A stretch of DNA of 64,000 nucleotides from Umbelopsis ramanniana AG (lineage: Eukaryota; Mucoromycota; Umbelopsidomycetes; Umbelopsidales; Umbelopsidaceae), in NCBI RefSeq assembly GCF_025399195.1, contig NW_026252121.1, forward strand, positions 62,001-126,000, read 5' to 3'. A program made the position numbers and the translations under genes. The notes under the pieces were generated by a model. The model did no database searches. It was not told where the DNA came from and saw only the letters and a list, made by a program, of their open reading frames with translations. Numbering within the stretch: position 1 is the first letter of the stretch; each line of letters opens with the position of its first letter. Shown piece after piece: positions 42,771-55,308 of the stretch.

Positions 42771-45412
42771 TGCGATGCAATAAAGTTAGAATACAAGTAA
42801 GTTTCGACAGATCAAACGAACTGGCTCCCATTTATATATTATCCAAAATGGCGAGAATCTCACGAGTTTTAGTGACATCTTAATTCAATCACCGCTCATG
42901 CTTATGATTGGGGTTAAACCACCGCCTCTGTTCAAGAGCTGGCTAATTGTTCTTCTTGTAAGAAAGGCATGTGCTAAATCCTAACATCTGAAGCCTGTAT
43001 TTTTGAATAATTGCATTTTGAGAGAGTTTCATGAACATCCATTCCTTCATCGCGTACCATCAAAGTCTTGAATCCCGTCATACTCATGGAATAGTTACCT
43101 CCATCATGACTACGCTTAAAACGGCTCGTTTTGGGAATCCGTCATTGACTAAACGAATTCGTCCGTTTTGGGAAAACATCCTGGTCTTGCTTGGGCCGCT
43201 GGCTACTTTCCAATGTGGTAAATTACATACTGGACCCCAACCACGCTTCTCACAATGTCGAACCCCATCGCTCCTTGAGATTGCCCAGTCCTTCACTTGG
43301 CATCTCATTGTTTTCTTGGCTCAATCTCCAAGAAACCCTTGGCTTCATCTCGATTACTTGCCCAAAACTGCATAGCATAACCCAATCAGGATCATTTCCT
43401 TAGAACACAGCTTGAAATTCCTTATATGAGTCGTTTCCAAAGTCATCTCATTGTCCTTTATTAGTCTTTTTGGGAGATTTCATGTGAGAGTCTCGGAACC
43501 GGGTCATTTTACCAACCGCAATGTAATGGTTCAAGGAGTGTCGACTGCTTTCCATGAGAACTACACTGCAACAATGTCTCTGTATTCATCTGAAAGTTCG
43601 CCTGCCTAGAGAAAAAAATTCTTGTCACACTGCAGATCAAAATATCACAACCAGACAAGGAAAGGGAGCCACGCGAGCATCAATGATATCACATCAATTG
43701 CATATGATTTTCTCTAATAAAGTTGCTTTCGTGATTCTCTGGAAGACGTCTACTTTTGTCATGGGACTACCATCTTTGGTACAAACAGCTGAATATTTAA
43801 AATATGATATGAAATAGATCTGTTTTCGTCTCCATTTGGTTGTTCTACGTGCTGTAAGTTTATTCGCAGCGGGGCAAGCAAGCGTTATGGCAAACGATAT
43901 TTAATTTTTACCGATTCATGCGCTTCCTTTTATGTGTCAGAAAAAATTGCATACCTCCAGCCATGGTTAGCGCTGGTGACGAGATAGTCATTGGCTGGGA
44001 TCTGAGCATTCTTGACTTACAAGAAGTAGACATGTGAATTTGAATAAAGTAATCGACAAGATGCGGAACATCGCTAGGCAAATCTTGACCGAATCCTTTA
44101 ACAGACTCTAGAAAGATCCATCTGCCATTGCTATCTTCCATATTCTCGCGCCAATCAATTAACCAGAAATCTTGACCGAAACACACACATGTTTGTGTAA
44201 TATCGTTTGATTTCAAAATTTGAATGCAAATCTTGTCACAAATATACAACATGCAACGAACAGCCACTCTATTCTTTCTGATGATAGCAGAGATCGATGG
44301 TATATTTAAAAATGTATGACGAACAGTAATTAAACACGTTTATGGATGTAAGGGACGATCAACGCATCATCCACCAGGAGAAAGGTGAAGCAATGATAGA
44401 AGCTCCTTGGAAGAAAACAGACCTGGAAATAGCCAACAGCTAAGGCAGTCTATCTTTTGACTACTTTCTGTATTTACTACTCATTGTAATGTTCACACTG
44501 GATGCCGAAATATCCACCAAATAATGGTTTCGAGAATAAAAACATTGTCAAAGCCCTCAGTGTCGGCGATCCGCCAACAGAATAGAAAAAGACGATACTG
44601 GCCACCACATTGAAAGTCTGCAGTTGTATTACCATTATGTTGTAGATCATACCCTACCTGGTCATAAAGGACACACACTACACGATAACTGCTATATCCT
44701 TGAAGCAATGAATGTTTCAGACAAGAGATCAAGTACCATTCCAAATCGTATGATCACTCTTGATGCGTGTTTAAACCAAAAACCATGCGTACATTGATGA
44801 CCATATCAAATTCAAATTGGTGTAAATAAGCAACAGTTGGCTGCATTAGCTCCCCATAGATAAATTTTTGGCTCCCACAACAAAAGTAAAAGAAAAATTC
44901 CTGTGTCGACCGATCGCCGTCTCCATTCCTTCACTGTGCCTGAAAAGGATCATTCTGTTTTACACTTCAACACCATACTCTCTCTCAATTGACCATGCAA
45001 TATTCTTTTCCGGTCCTTTCTACAAGTCCAAAGATCACGTCAGTCACATAAGCTTATGTCTTGTACACATTGTGCTCAAGTTTGGCGATATACACTTTAT
45101 TAAGCCAAACTCAGCTCAGCATTCCTTATGTGATGATTTTGACTCGCTGTTCAATGTGAGCGCTTTTCTACCATGATGACAATTCATCCTATCCATAAAT
45201 TTGAATATATGATCATAAATGAGTGTAGTCGGCCGCCCCGCGCTTTACTTGCTTAGCTTAATCGTTCATTTCATTACTGCCATGAAACAAGGGGGAACGG
45301 AGTGATGATCAGGTGCATTCGCAATAAGGTCATTAATAGATATACTGTTAGAATTATGGGGATATTGTTTTCTTTGTTCTTTACTTTTTCATATTTTCTT
45401 TCTTCGAACCCC
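42771..45412. other. 2.6-kb gene-poor gap
   Basis: No complete gene assembled. Minus-strand open pieces at 44744-44493, about 44455-44335 and 44267-43908 read like protein (for example FWLIDWRENMEDSNGRWIF), and each neighbours splice-like signals, but the joins leave stops and no family is recognised. Plus-strand open pieces at 43031-43375 and 44868-45176 are equally unconvincing. The left 150 bp are the promoter of the hydroxylase gene. Confidence 0.4.
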
Positions 45413-47571
45413 ATGGTCTGTGTCATAGATACAAGGAAAACCGTTCCATTTTCTGAACCACTGTCGCCCACCACCATAACATCGTACATACCAGCCACCT
45501 CCGATCCATTCAGTAAAAGCGACCATGCAAGAGTAAACGATGTCAGAATGAACGTAAAACCGCCACAGGTTAAACGTCGAAGGCAGCGCAAAAAGGACAA
45601 AGTTACATTACCGTGTGGTTCGTTCCTGATCTCTCTTAATGTGAGTATGGCTCATTCATGTTATCAAGGCTTGACAAGGATGCTTCTCACTGTTTGCATT
45701 GACATTCTTAGAAGCCATGCCAAGATATACGCCTGAATTTAAATGAACTCAAAGAACAACTGACGATCAAAGATCTTCGCCTATTATTGCTTTCGTGGCT
45801 AGCTGACGGCGCACGACCTAGCTGGATACAATTGAAGCGAAGTCACCATATCCGCCGATTCGTTGTTGTTCATGCACCTGGGTTGAACAGCTCCAGCTTT
45901 GACATCGGCTGGAATCAGCAGCATATATTCAGTAAAACAGCCAATCTCTCCAAAACATGCTCTTTTATGCAGCAAATGCCGTTTTCATCTGGTTTATTTG
46001 ACGAGGTCATTTCACTCAAACTCACCGTAAAAAGTCACCCTGTTGCCGAATTTTGCCAATGTACGATATCCAATTCGGAAAGACAGCGACGAGCAAATGC
46101 ACGTCGAGCTAGTACGTTGCATAATCTATGATGGAACAATTTTATTGCATCCATTTAACCTGGGTAAACCCCCTAACTCCCCGTTTTTTTTTTTTAACAT
46201 AAAGATCTCAAGACTACTAAAATGTACACAGTAGAACAATGTATCCTTTCGCTGGACGAAATGCTTGAAGCAGGATACCCTATTCACTCCTCACTGTCTG
46301 GTCATACTAATATACCTTCTAACTGGGTTGAGACGTACAAGAAGTCAGATTTAGATATACAGAACAACCCAAGACTTATTGCCTTGGACTGTGAAATGTG
46401 CCTTACACAAATCGGGTTGGAACTCGCCAGAATATCGCTCATTGATGAAGACATGAATGTCATCATGGATGAAATGGTGCAACCTTCGCACCCTGTCATT
46501 GATTACCTCACACGATATAGTGGCATTCGAGAGGAGAATCTGGTCGGCGTAACCACATCGTTACAAGATATTCAACAAAGACTTTTGGATATCATTGATC
46601 AGGACACCATTTTGGTTGGACATAGTCTGGAGTGCGATTTGAAGACACTCAAATTGGCGCATCCAAACATTATTGATACTGCGAGGTAATTATATTCAGA
46701 GCGATACCGATGGCATGCGGCTGGTTGATCACTTATCAGAGAAGATTTAGACTCTATCACCATCGAAACGGTCCGCCTTTGCGACCTTCGTTAAAATATC
46801 TAGCTGCACGCTGGCTTAATAGGATTATTCAAAGTGATGATGATACGCTGACTGATGACCTAGTAGTTGGCCATGATTCTTGTGTAGATGCTGCCGCTAG
46901 TATGGAGCTTGTCAATCTCAAGTTGGCGCGCGGACCGGATTTCGGATTGTACTTTTCCAGCACAGAATCTATCTTCAGTCGACTCGAACGCTGTCGACCC
47001 TCACGACTAGGTGCCATTTTTGAAACATCAGGCTCTTCACGACATTCTCCATTTACACAACATGCAAAAGCCGTGAAGAGATGTGATACTGAAGACCAGC
47101 TGGTGGATGAAGTGATAGATGCCATCGGGCGTTACGATTTTGTATGGGCTGGCCTGCATGACCATTCATGGAATCAACCCATGTTTGACACACGCATTCA
47201 GCCACCCGTCTCACCAACGCTTACGTCCGAAGATTCAAAAGCCAACAGATATCATCCCACACCGACACACTCTCCCACTTCCTTGTCTTGCTTGGATGCT
47301 TATGTGCAGAAGATATGGAGTAACCTCCCGGCCGGCACAGTGCTTGTAGTGATTGGAGCTACAAAGATAGACGACAGAGTAAGGTAAGAGCTTCACATCT
47401 GTTATTGAATTATAGTTGGGCATATCGTGTACTCTCACTCACCTCATTTGTTTCATTGCCAGCCGATCACCTCCTCTGACTCCAACCAGTGACTCCCATG
47501 AATTGAGTCTCAACAGCCCAATGGATGCTCTAAACCACAGAGCAGGAATATGTCTACTGACATTGAAATAA
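45413..47571 (+). CDS. REX-type RNA exonuclease (DEDDh), REXO1/REXO5-like
   Basis: Exons 45413-45640, 45712-46111, 46232-46685, 46742-47383 and 47463-47571 give 610 residues. The N-terminal part has a basic patch (VKRRRQRKKDK) and the REXO region LTIKDLRLLLLSWLADG ... PSWIQL. The exonuclease domain starts with ALDCEMC (D and E ligands), continues VGHSLECDLKTLKL and LKYLAARWL, and ends with GHDSCVDAAAS (H and D). It is a 3'-5' exonuclease that probably trims tRNA, 5S or snoRNA ends in the nucleus. In-frame ATGs lie at 45305, 45356 and 45413; the upstream ones add a hydrophobic stretch, so the third was taken. Exon 4 uses the second AG of a CAGAG acceptor. Confidence 0.88.
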
Positions 47572-47696
47572 AAGGATGTAAAAAAAAAACAAGGGCAGAT
47601 TTATTGATATACTCTAGAATAATGGGTGATATACAGATGGCTGGATTATAGTACAACAAAGATGGTTCAAAATAGGATTAGTGGAGGAGAGTCGTC

Positions 47697-49381
47697 TTAG
47701 CATACTCCTTCTGGCTCGTGTAAGGCTAAAATGCCTTGGGTATTGTGAAACTTGCTGCCTTCGTTAGCGGTTGAATCCAAGAAGCTCTTTGCAACGCCTT
47801 CAAGACCGCTGGATTCCTTCTTGAGGACATTGATGGCCCAACCTACTACCATCAGACCTGGAGGGCGACTTCCACCAACGCTGTCCAAAACTTGACAGAT
47901 GGATCCCAATGTACCGTACACAATGCGTTGGTCAGCACAGCTGGCGCGTTCTAAAATAGCACAGGGGACGTCGGCAGGATATTGTTGGTCTCGTATGAGG
48001 TCTTCAGTCAACTTTTCGAGACGGTGAATTGCCATCAAATACACATCGGTTCGCTTGGCATCGTAGGTGGGTAAAGGAGCAGATGAGTTTTTGGCCCCCG
48101 TGCCAGTGGTAACAAGGAATTGAGAAGCAACACCACGGTGAGTGAGCGGTATTCCACAAAGCAACGGCGCAGCCGTAGATGATGATATTCCCGGTATAAC
48201 CTTGACATCATAATTGTGTTCACGGAAGAACAATACTTCCTCGCCACCTCTACCAAACAGATATGGGTCTAAATAATGCCAAAATTTGAATCCGTGATTA
48301 GTCATGGGGGATCAACCTTCTTCTACTCATCATGGTTTTTCTTCTTCAACTTACCGCCTTGCTTCAAACGCACCACTTTCTTTCCTTCTGCCATGGCTTT
48401 CAAAGCCTCTTGGTTGAATTCATTTTGTGCGGCATCAGCATTTCCGGGAAACTTTCTAGCAATTTGAAGATCACATTTAACCAGAGCGATAACTTCAGCA
48501 GGGACAATCTTGTCAGCAAGAACCAGATCAGCATTCTTGATAGCATCAACGGCAGCTACGGTCAGCAAAGACGGATCTCCTGGCCCTGAGCCAACTAACG
48601 TAAGAGAGCCGGTTTTAGGCGTTGTCATCTCCGTGGGGATATTGTCCAGTTGTTGAGACGCACTTGGCAAAGGGGACATGATAGCGCCTTCCAAACTTTC
48701 ATATCCTTCATCATTGTTGTAAAGATTCAGCAAGCCTTCCATGTCTCGGTCGGACAAGGCAGCGAGGCGATCCAAACTCCAATACTCACAAATCTGGGCC
48801 AGCCAGTGCATACGTCGGGTGCTTGCAGCATCACTAGGATCCGATCCTCTAATACGTCTCCTCAACAAACCAACTCTTTGGATGGCGGCACCAAGATTGG
48901 TTGGCAGTGCGGAAGCGATTTGACGGCGAATACGGCTGGCCAACTTGGATGCTTGACCGTTGGTGGATACAGCGACTTGCAGCGACTGGTCCCGATGAGT
49001 GGAAGTCATAAAAAAGTCACAAAGATCGCTCATGTCGGCGACATTGACAGGGACTCTCTTCTCCTTACACACTTTGACGATTTGTCTGGCCAAGTCTTGA
49101 TCCCGGAGGCAAACAAATGCAAGATCAGCATTATGAAGGTGCAATGGCTGAAATTCAGAAGCCACCCAGGTAATCTCGCCACGTTCGATACGAACAAGCA
49201 ATTCATTGCACATGGTATCCTTATCTCCAATAAGTTCGACGTTAGCGTCAGCTTCCAGGGCAGAAAAAACTCGACTAGCGGCTATTGTATTATTTCCAAC
49301 GACGACAATCTTTTGTTGCTGGCACTGCCAGGCTATCATCAAAGAGGCACCCTTTTGAGGGGTACGAACAAACGATACCAT
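47697..49381 (-). CDS. MET1: Uroporphyrinogen-III C-methyltransferase, Met1 type with Met8-like N-domain
   Basis: Exons 49381-48355 and 48268-47697 encode 532 residues. Residues about 1-230 resemble the siroheme dehydrogenase/ferrochelatase domain but with a degenerate nucleotide loop (VVVGNNTIAASR instead of GGG). Residues about 265-500 are the SAM-dependent methyltransferase: VGSGPGDPSLLT, KVVRLKQGDPYLFGRGGEE, VIPGISSS, LMAIHR and SRPPGLMVVG. It makes precorrin-2 for siroheme, the cofactor of sulfite and nitrite reductases. The same layout with a degenerate N-domain occurs in yeast Met1, so separate Met8 activity probably lies elsewhere. Confidence 0.93.
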
Positions 49382-49563
49382 AGGAAAAGTGAGAGTGAGG
49401 AGAGATAAAGATTCGAGATAATTACAAATTCTTTTTATTTTTATTTTATATATTTCAAACTGGCTTGATTGTTCAGGATCGCGCAATCATTGTGTTCAGA
49501 AGCCTAATTGGCCATCCAATTGGAACGCCGCATAGCCAAAGATCTCTCTTTAACAAACAAAAT

Positions 49564-49844
49564 CTATGGCGACTTCTTTTCCGGGAAATCACTCTCCAAA
49601 ACATTCTTATCAGAAATATCTAGTTCTTTGCCAGTGCGTTCCTTGTGTAGCTCAGATGCTCTTTCGGCATCATCTTTGACCGTTTCGAACTCGGTGTGGT
49701 ACTTGGCGTTATCAAGGTGTTCTTCTTCTTGAGCCTACAGCGATGGTCCATGAGATGATTGCTTGTTATCTATCTGAAGTCAGTTTCAACTTCACTCACC
49801 TTTCTCTCTGGTTCAGATGACTTTCTTTGATATACTGAGGACAT
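49564..49844 (-). CDS. Small charged helical protein, 71 residues, unknown
   Basis: Exons 49844-49800 and 49734-49564, with a clean GTGAGT/CTGTAG intron in phase 0. The protein is highly charged, with no cysteine, signal or membrane segment, and one long predicted helix (HLDNAKYHTEFETVKDDAER). It lies between MET1 and RTT106 on the same strand with its own spacer of about 200 bp. I do not recognise a family. The good splice sites, the ATG and the stop in frame argue that it is real. Confidence 0.6.
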
Positions 49845-50043
49845 GGTTATTTTTTTTTGATTCGAGAAAGAGTCGTGTACTAAAAAAATGTCTCTAACCG
49901 TCGCAATAAATATAAACGCATAATCTATCTGTCGTCATAGAATCGTAATGAGATTATTAGTACATTTTTTAATACATTGAAACGAAGCAATTACAGGAAT
50001 AACAGAAAACAATGGCACGCATGCGCTATGTTCTAGATTGAAT

Positions 50044-51354
50044 TTATTCGTCTAGCTCATCTTCTTCATCTTCATCCATGGCGTTGCCACGTGTGCTTGG
50101 AGCCTCGTCTCCACTTATATGGTCATCTGCATCATTATCTTCGTTGTTATCTCCTTCCACCTCCTCATCATCCGAACCATTGGCTCCTTCCTGATCACTC
50201 GCCTGCGAGTCGTACTCTAAATCTTCATCATCGCTATTATCGCTTGGCTGAAAGTTGACATCTTCTTCATCGTCATCATCGTCATCAGCGGGCTGGCGTT
50301 TCTTGGCAGTTTCAGTTTCTTCTTCATCTTCATCATCCATCTCATCCTGTTGGAGTTTAGGTGGCGGAGCCTTGCGTTCTTCACTCATACTGTTGTCATT
50401 AATTTTATTTTTCTTGATGTACTGATCTATGACACCATACTCGGTTTGGTCGATCATGGAAAATTCGTATGAGTCTCCTTCGGCTGAATCCACCGAGGGG
50501 TCTTTGTTCTTGTTGACAAGCGCATCGTATCCGACGCCACGAGGTTGATGACCAACCTTCATTGTCAATGTCAGATTGAACGTACGTTGGGTTATATCAT
50601 GGAAGCTGGTCGTGCCAATGTCGGACAATGGAAAAAGTAAACACGGTTTTTTGAATCCGTAAAATATACCATTGGGTAAGAAGAAGAGATAACCTTCACT
50701 CGTTTTGCGATACGCCTTGACTCCAAAATTCTCTTGCCGTTGTCCTAATGGCGAAAGTTTGATGTAAACGAATGCTTCTGCAGAGGGTCGCAGTATACGG
50801 GGTATCTTGATTTGATTTTCGAAAAAGCTGCACAAGTCGTCGGTTTTATACAAGCCTTTGGGATTGGATGAATCGGCCTTCATGTCATAAAAAGACACAG
50901 CATCATGGCCAGGTAAAGAGAACACTATAGCGTTGGTTCTTGGATTTTTTTCAAAAAGTATAAACGTATACACTGGTTTGGCCTTTTCAGGAGTAGGAAC
51001 GCACACTAGGGTATCCAGGCGTTCAATGGGAATAGCGAGTTCGTACTGTGATTTATAATGTTGAATAAGTAAGTGTCGCTCACCGACCAGCAGATCCATC
51101 TTTTTTCGCTCAGGAGCCGTAAATGATATTTCCTTTAATTTGTATGTTGGGTTGGACTTTACGAGTTCTAAACCGTCACTTTCATCCAGTGATCGCTTTG
51201 CGTTCTTGGATTCCTCATCTTGGGCTCCGCTTCTAGTCAAAAAATACGTGATCAACCGATCAATGACTTGTTTGCTTTTGGGATCATTTGCTACCAATTG
51301 TTCCAAGTCATTTCGCAGTGTCTGATCATCAATGTGGTGTGATAAGGTGGTCAT
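50044..51354 (-). CDS. RTT106: Histone chaperone Rtt106
   Basis: Single exon, 436 residues. A short helical N-terminus is followed by tandem PH-like domains (about 60-330). The signature EFSMIDQTEYGVIDQYIKKN then NSMSEE matches yeast Rtt106 almost word for word, as does GYLFFLPNGIFYGFKKPCLLF. The C-terminal 100 residues are Asp/Glu-rich. Rtt106 binds H3K56-acetylated H3-H4 and deposits it in replication-coupled and silent chromatin. Pob3/SSRP1 shares the PH fold but has a different N-terminus and lacks this signature. The start at MTTLSHHIDD was preferred over upstream in-frame Met. Confidence 0.94.
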   Translation of the reverse strand: MTTLSHHIDDQTLRNDLEQLVANDPKSKQVIDRLITYFLTRSGAQDEESKNAKRSLDESDGLELVKSNPTYKLKEISFTAPERKKMDLLVGERHLLIQHYKSQYELAIPIERLDTLVCVPTPEKAKPVYTFILFEKNPRTNAIVFSLPGHDAVSFYDMKADSSNPKGLYKTDDLCSFFENQIKIPRILRPSAEAFVYIKLSPLGQRQENFGVKAYRKTSEGYLFFLPNGIFYGFKKPCLLFPLSDIGTTSFHDITQRTFNLTLTMKVGHQPRGVGYDALVNKNKDPSVDSAEGDSYEFSMIDQTEYGVIDQYIKKNKINDNSMSEERKAPPPKLQQDEMDDEDEEETETAKKRQPADDDDDDEEDVNFQPSDNSDDEDLEYDSQASDQEGANGSDDEEVEGDNNEDNDADDHISGDEAPSTRGNAMDEDEEDELDE

Positions 51355-52078
51355 TATGCAAACGCGTAATGAGTAGGTAAGTATGTTGATGAGCCAGCCA
51401 GCATATTTTTTCCTCTGGAGTGTGACGCGCAAAACGACACTGGCCAGAGAACGAAGCCAAAATTGGCGGCAATGGTCAGTGCCTGGAAAATTTTGATAGC
51501 AATCCATCCGTGCATTAATCGATATACAATGATTACATTATATATAAAACCAACAGAAATTTTATTTTGTACAGGGATCAATGGCGATGCAGTCCAAGCA
51601 TCACTGTTTGCAACGTGTGGGTTGTGAATCTCGGTTGGCCACTTAAAGTCGGTTACTACACATAGGACGAAGGCAGGGAAGCATCTACACTGCATGTTTA
51701 TGGATTGACGATAGCACTACTTTAAATAATGCAAAATATCTTCCTAACCGTATCTTTACCTTCTGAAACGCTTGCGGGTGGGTGGTTCTCAAAGTCAGTC
51801 AGTCAGTGGCTCATCACTTTGCCGTAGAAAAAAAGTTGACTTCACTAAGCACGTGACCAAAGAAATTTTTGTTATTGCAGAAGAAGAAAAAAATATTGGC
51901 TGCGCAAGAGAAACCTTTCGAACTCTACAACGTAGATAGGTGTGTGTTTTACTCGGCATTGACTGTAGTGAAGGTGCGATTACCGTCGCATATCGAATGT
52001 TTAACTTACTGACCTTATTATTCTCTTCCACACCTATCTCGCTTACTCTTCATTCGCCTTGATTTTCCTCTCGACAGT
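51355..52078. promoter_or_regulatory. Divergent promoter between RTT106 and eIF3c, with CACGTG
   Basis: 724 bp of non-coding DNA. A CACGTG E-box in CACGTGACC lies at 51850-51855. A pyrimidine-rich leader precedes the eIF3c ATG. The E-box is seen; its function is inferred. Confidence 0.35.
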
Positions 52079-55022
52079 ATGGCTTCTCGCTTCTTCCGTT
52101 CAGCAACTGATAGCGAATCAGAAACCGATTCATCTGACAACGATTCCTTCATCTCTGATGAGGAATTGTCCTCTGATGAGGATATGTCCGATGCTGACGA
52201 CGATCTGAAAAGAGACGATCAGCCAAAGAAGAATCGCTTCTTGAAGGGCGGTTCCGATTCAGATGCAGATTCTGATGACGAAGACGGTGGCCGGCGGCAA
52301 ATCAAGTCTCAAAAAGATAAGAGATACGAAGAGATGGAAAGCTGCGTCAAGACCATTGAGAACGGCGAAAAGAACAACGACTGGACCTTGATTTCCAACG
52401 GCAAGTGTTAACCTACGAATTTTTTAATTATTATTTTTTCCTTTTGGTTTTGCAGTTGGCTGCAAACCAGCAGGAGCCAGACACATTCCTTTGGAAACAA
52501 TATGATCTAATCGTCCATTTTCCCTTATTTGTGATTAGAATTCGACAAGCTCAACAAGCTTATGACTAAAGCTCAGGCTGGTATCAACGGTATCGTCACC
52601 CCCAAGTTCTATATCAAGTGCCTTGTTGAACTCGAGGACTTCCTCCAGGAAGCCGCTCAAAAGGAGAAGGCTGCTAAGAAGAAGATGAACGCCAACAATG
52701 CTAAGGCTATGAACGCCATGAAGCAAAAGTTGAAGAAGAACAACAAGTCTTTCGAAGACAAGATCGAGATGTACCGCAAGGACCCTGACTCTCTTGAAGA
52801 GCCCGCTATCGTCACTGTCGCTGCTACCAAGAAGAAGAGCAAGAACGCTTTCTTGGCAGGTTCTGATTCAGAGGACGATGATGCCGCTGGTCCATCTACC
52901 CCTCAAATCGATGATTCTGAGTTCACCACTGTTGGCAAGGGAGGAAAGGCTGTTGCCGAGATTACCAGCGAAAACTTGCTCCAAAAGCTTAGAGAGATTC
53001 TTGAAGCCAGAGGCAAGAAGGTAAAGATCGTCATGCGATTTTCTTTGGAAATATATGGCTGCATTTTTATTTCATTTTCTAAACTACGGCTTTTTTATTA
53101 GAGCACTGACCGCAACGAGCAAATCAACACCCTGCAAAGATTGCTTAAGGATGCCACTTCCTCCTATCAGAAAATCAAGGTCCTTCTTGCTCTCATTTCT
53201 TCTAGATTCGATGCTAACCTCAGCATGACTGGTTATATGCAAGTCGAATTGTGGCGATCTGTTGAGAAGGAAATCAACCAATTGTTGAAGATTTTCGAAA
53301 CCGACCCCTCCTTCTACGTTTTTGAGAACGCTGATGATATCGATGACGAGGATAAGGATATTGTTGCCAAGCCTGGCCAACCCATTGGTCTCCGCGGCTC
53401 ATTGATCAGCTTTGTTGAGCGCCTCGATGACGAGTTCACCAAGTCACTTCAAAATATCGACCCCCATACAACCGATTACATCGACCGTATGCGCGATGAG
53501 GCTGGCCTTTATGCCATCTTGGTTCGATCCCAGGTCTACTTTGAAAAGCATAACTTGGCTGCCAGCATTGGACGTGTCGTCATGAGAAGATTGGAACACG
53601 TCTACTTCAAGCCTGAACAGGTCATTTCACAAATCGAAATCGCCACCCAAAGTGTTCTTGGTGACCATGTCAAATCCAGCATTATCACCGCCACCGACCC
53701 TGCTGAACTCGTTCACCAACTTTGCACCTACCTTTACCAACAGGATGTTTCTGTCCTCCGTACCAGAGCCATGTTGTGCCACATCTATCACCATGCTCTC
53801 CATCAGCGCTTCCATGTTGCTCGCGATATGTTGCTCATGTCTCACTTGCAAGAGACTATTCACCAGGCTGATATCCCTACTCAAATCTTGTACAACCGTG
53901 TTATGGTTCAGCTCGGTTTGTGCGCTTTCCGTGATGGTTTGATCAAGGAGTCTCACTCTTGCTTGCAAGAGGTGCAAGGTTCTGGAAGACCCAAGGAATT
54001 GTTGGCTCAAGGTGTTCAAATGCAGCGATATGGTCAACCCGTCGCCGCCGACCAGGAACAACTTGAACGTCAACGTCAACTTCCATTCCATATGCACATT
54101 AACCTGGAACTTTTGGAATGCGTATATCACACTTGCTCTATGCTTTTGGAAATTCCCGCACAAGCCCAAGCTGGTCCCAACAACAAGAAAGTCATCTCTA
54201 AAACTTTCCGCAGACTTTTAGACTACAATGAACGACAAGCCTTCCTTGGTCCTCCCGAAAACATTCGAGACCACATCATGGGAGCTGCCAAGGCACTTGC
54301 TTCCGGCGAATGGGAGAAGTCTAGAGATTTGATCATGGCCATCAAGATTTGGGAGCTTATGCCCAACACACAGCACATTAAGGATATGTTGGCAAGGTAA
54401 GAAAGACATTGAATGACAGGCTCGACGAGTTGGTTTGGATCTTGTTGCTAATCTAATGATATCACGACAGAAAAATTCAAGAGGAAGGTTTGCGCACATA
54501 TCTCTTCACCTACGCATCCTACTACTCCACCATTGGACTTGCACAACTTTCACAAATGTTTGATTTGTCGACTGTCAATGTTTCCTCCATTGTTGCAAAG
54601 ATGATTTGGCAAGAGGAGCTTTCCGCATCCTTGGATCAAGTCACTCAGTGTGTTGTTTTGCACCAAGTTGAGCAATCTCGTGTGCAACAATTGGCTCTTC
54701 AATTCGCTGACAAGGCTGTCAACCTTGTTGAACAAAACGAACGACTTTTGGAGCAAAAGAATGCTGAGCAGAGACCAGAGCAACAGCAACAACAGAAAGA
54801 TAGACGAGGCAACAAGGGTAAGTTTGGGTTTACTGCCATGGTTGGTTTTTTTTTTTTCTCCCTTTCTCATTATTTGCTGTAGGTCAACCAGGTAGTCAAC
54901 AAAACCGCAATGCCGTTAGCGGTCAACGTCCATTCCAGCAGCGAACAGGCGGTCGTAACAACTTCAACAATGTTTTCGGAAATGCCGTCCGAGGAGGCAG
55001 GACGCAAAGTGCTAGACGCTAA
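52079..55022 (+). CDS. NIP1: Translation initiation factor eIF3 subunit c
   Basis: Five exons (52079-52400, 52539-53020, 53102-54396, 54471-54817, 54883-55022) encode 861 residues. It begins with the acidic/Ser eIF3c N-terminus (MASRFFRSATDSESETDSSD) that contacts eIF1 and eIF5. The helical core follows (EFDKLNKLMTKAQ, YLYQQDVSVLRTRAMLCHIYHHAL). The PCI/winged-helix region is near 640-800 (LRTYLFTYASYYSTIGLAQLS-type sequence). The Gln/Arg/Gly-rich tail ends TQSARR. It is a core scaffold of eIF3 on the 40S subunit. Intron 1 has a GC donor (G/GCAAGT), the only join that keeps the frame into the conserved EFDKLNK. Confidence 0.96.
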
Positions 55023-55308
55023 TCCTGTACATTTTTTGTTTTCTTCCCCCCAACTCCCATTTCACACCTTCCCATACACAACCGTGATAATATAAAAAAA
55101 ATGCATACGTCGATTTTCTGCCAATATACTAGACTGTTTTTGAAGAAAAAATGTTGTGTTTCTTATATTGATAGGCTTCCGCAATACAATGAGTAAGCGA
55201 AGAGTAGGGATAGATAAGGCTATAGATATGGGAAATAGTCTGATAGTATAAATGACATAGGAACAATCAAAGATGACCAAAGGTTTCATGATTGAGGCTT
55301 GTTGGATA

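Noticed and set aside
43876-43892. Short match GCAAGCAAGCGT shared with 27810-27822
   Set aside because: Only about 12 bp and no extension; no evidence of a repeat family.
51354-51695. Minus-strand ORF upstream of RTT106
   Set aside because: It lies in the divergent promoter, has no resemblance to any family and no splice sites tying it to RTT106.
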